Assembly: GCA_017990795.1 (NCBI GenBank)
Contig: JAGNNG010000126.1
Span: forward strand, 1-6,126
DNA length: 6,126 bases
Source of the DNA: Deltaproteobacteria bacterium
GTDB lineage: Bacteria; Myxococcota_A; Polyangia; Palsa-1104; JAEUJZ01
Direction of reading: 5' to 3'
The notes below the pieces were generated by a model that saw nothing but the letters and a program-made list of their open reading frames with translations, had not been told where the DNA came from and searched no databases. Each line of letters starts with the position of its first letter. Position 1 is the first letter of the stretch. A program made the translations under genes and the position numbers. Below, piece by piece: positions 5,107 to 6,126 of this stretch.

Positions 5107-6126
5107 ATGGCAACGTTGGTCCTCACTGCTGACCGGAACTGGCAACGCAACTTGATGAGGGCCCGGCCTCGCTGGCGGGGTGGGTGGGTACTGGGCTTGT
5201 CGCTGGGGCTATGCGCGATCGCTGGCTGCAGCAAAGGTGGCGCCCCCGACACCGGCTCCACCTGCCGCAAGCTGAGCGACCCCGAGCCTGGCAGCGAAGA
5301 AAAGCCGATGACCCCAAAGGCTCTGTACGTCGAGCTACGCAGCGCGGGTGGCACCATCGTCCCCATCACGCTAGATGGCACGGGCGGCACTTACAGCGGC
5401 TCGCGACCGGTCAGCAAGTGCGACGAAATGGGCGGCTACACCGTCGAGAAGATCGTCCTCATCGATGTCAAAGGTGAGCCTGTCGCAGAGGCCAATCGGG
5501 TCAACACCAGCTACCTTGTAAAGTACGCTGGCGGTCAGACCTCGACGGTGACGGGGGCGGGCTTTACCAACATCTCGGCGATGTTTGCAGTGCCAGTACC
5601 CAGCGGCGCTACGACGGTAAAAGCCGTCACCGCAGTGCCGACGATGGTGCGCCAAGGCGACAGTGTCAGTGTCCAGGTTGATCTAGTCGGCGACGACTGC
5701 GGCATCAAGAGCAGCACCTGGTGGCTGAGCGGCGCGTCGGTGGGCTCGGTGACCACGGCCAAGTCGTCGATCATGGGCGGCTCGGGCTCGGTGTCTTTCC
5801 GCATCCCGCCGACCCTTGAGCCGACGAAGTACTACGTAGAAGGCGAGGTGCTGCTAAAGAGCGGCAATCGCACCCTGCAGATTCGCCGCCAGATGGCTGC
5901 CGACGCCACATATAAGGTCTACGACATGCGTACCGGCGTCTTTATGCCGACGACGATCCCGGTCGCAACGGTGGACGTGGGCCTAAATGTCGACGCTGAC
6001 AAGACCGCGCCGCAAGCCGTAAGCATGGAGGCCACCCCAGCCGTGGCCGGTCGCTGCACGCAGGTGAACTTGGCGTTGAAGTTAAGTGACGACAAGGCGC
6101 TGCCTACGATGCAAAAGGTCAAGGTC
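5107..6126 (+). CDS. Secreted lipoprotein of unknown function with probable Ig-like domains (cut by right edge)
   Basis: An open frame of 340 codons starts at ATG 5107, behind a strong ribosome-binding site, and runs off the right edge. Residues 18-41 form a lipoprotein signal peptide: basic RARPRWR, a hydrophobic core VLGLSLGLCA, and the lipobox IAGC with Cys41 as the lipidated residue. Ser follows at +2, not the Asp that retains lipoproteins in the inner membrane in E. coli, so an outer-membrane location is likely. An extra 17 residues precede the usual signal-peptide length. The mature part is rich in Thr, Ser, Val and Gly with alternating beta-strand patterns. A low-complexity linker (42-70) is followed by probable beta-sandwich units. 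DKTAP at 298-302 is a common entry to bacterial Ig-like domains, and two stretches (178-200 and 311-329) look alike. Mature cysteines C53, C105, C198 and C317 could form disulfides. I do not recognise the family. It is divergent from the HD-GYP gene. Confidence 0.85.
   Translation, partial: MATLVLTADRNWQRNLMRARPRWRGGWVLGLSLGLCAIAGCSKGGAPDTGSTCRKLSDPEPGSEEKPMTPKALYVELRSAGGTIVPITLDGTGGTYSGSRPVSKCDEMGGYTVEKIVLIDVKGEPVAEANRVNTSYLVKYAGGQTSTVTGAGFTNISAMFAVPVPSGATTVKAVTAVPTMVRQGDSVSVQVDLVGDDCGIKSSTWWLSGASVGSVTTAKSSIMGGSGSVSFRIPPTLEPTKYYVEGEVLLKSGNRTLQIRRQMAADATYKVYDMRTGVFMPTTIPVATVDVGLNVDADKTAPQAVSMEATPAVAGRCTQVNLALKLSDDKALPTMQKVKV

Noticed and set aside
4862..5113. Minus-strand open frame of 83 codons in the divergent region
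   Set aside because: It overlaps the leader and start of the lipoprotein gene in antisense. It is Cys- and Ser-rich with no pattern of a real protein and no ribosome-binding site.
5371..5804. Minus-strand open frames opposite the lipoprotein gene
   Set aside because: They are antisense to a frame with a strong ribosome-binding site, signal peptide and lipobox, and have no features of their own.

Overview
This window looks like ordinary chromosome from a GC-rich (about 60% by eye), Gram-negative, probably deltaproteobacterial or Myxococcota-like organism. The evidence is an outer-membrane TonB-dependent receptor, a lipoprotein with a canonical lipobox, a response regulator with an HD-GYP output domain, and a RimO of the SLGCPKNRVDTE type. 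The lineage is inference; no rRNA or tRNA is present to test it.

Layout. Four genes lie on the minus strand and read right to left. First is a REC-GAF-HD-GYP response regulator (4789 to 3227), then a 96 bp spacer with two perfect hairpins, then rimO (3130 to 1676). After an 85 bp spacer comes a classical short-chain dehydrogenase/reductase (1590 to 775). After 47 bp comes the N-terminal part of a TonB-dependent receptor with a carboxypeptidase-regulatory-like domain (727 to beyond the left edge). On the plus strand, a secreted lipoprotein of unknown function starts at 5107 and runs off the right edge. A 317 bp divergent intergenic region (4790-5106) separates it from the response regulator. 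That region has no convincing gene but holds several short inverted and direct repeats and weak promoter-like sequences.

Function. The genes do not form an obvious pathway. The HD-GYP protein should lower cyclic di-GMP in response to phosphorylation. RimO methylthiolates ribosomal protein S12. The SDR is an NAD(P)H oxidoreductase of unknown substrate. The receptor and the lipoprotein act at the cell envelope. Non-overlapping spacers of 47-96 bp mean co-transcription of the minus-strand genes is possible but not shown.

Both edge genes are cut by the window and continue outside it. I found no mobile element, CRISPR array, tRNA, rRNA or recognisable new system. The items worth a second look are the unassigned lipoprotein, the divergent regulatory region and the hairpin/promoter arrangement before rimO.
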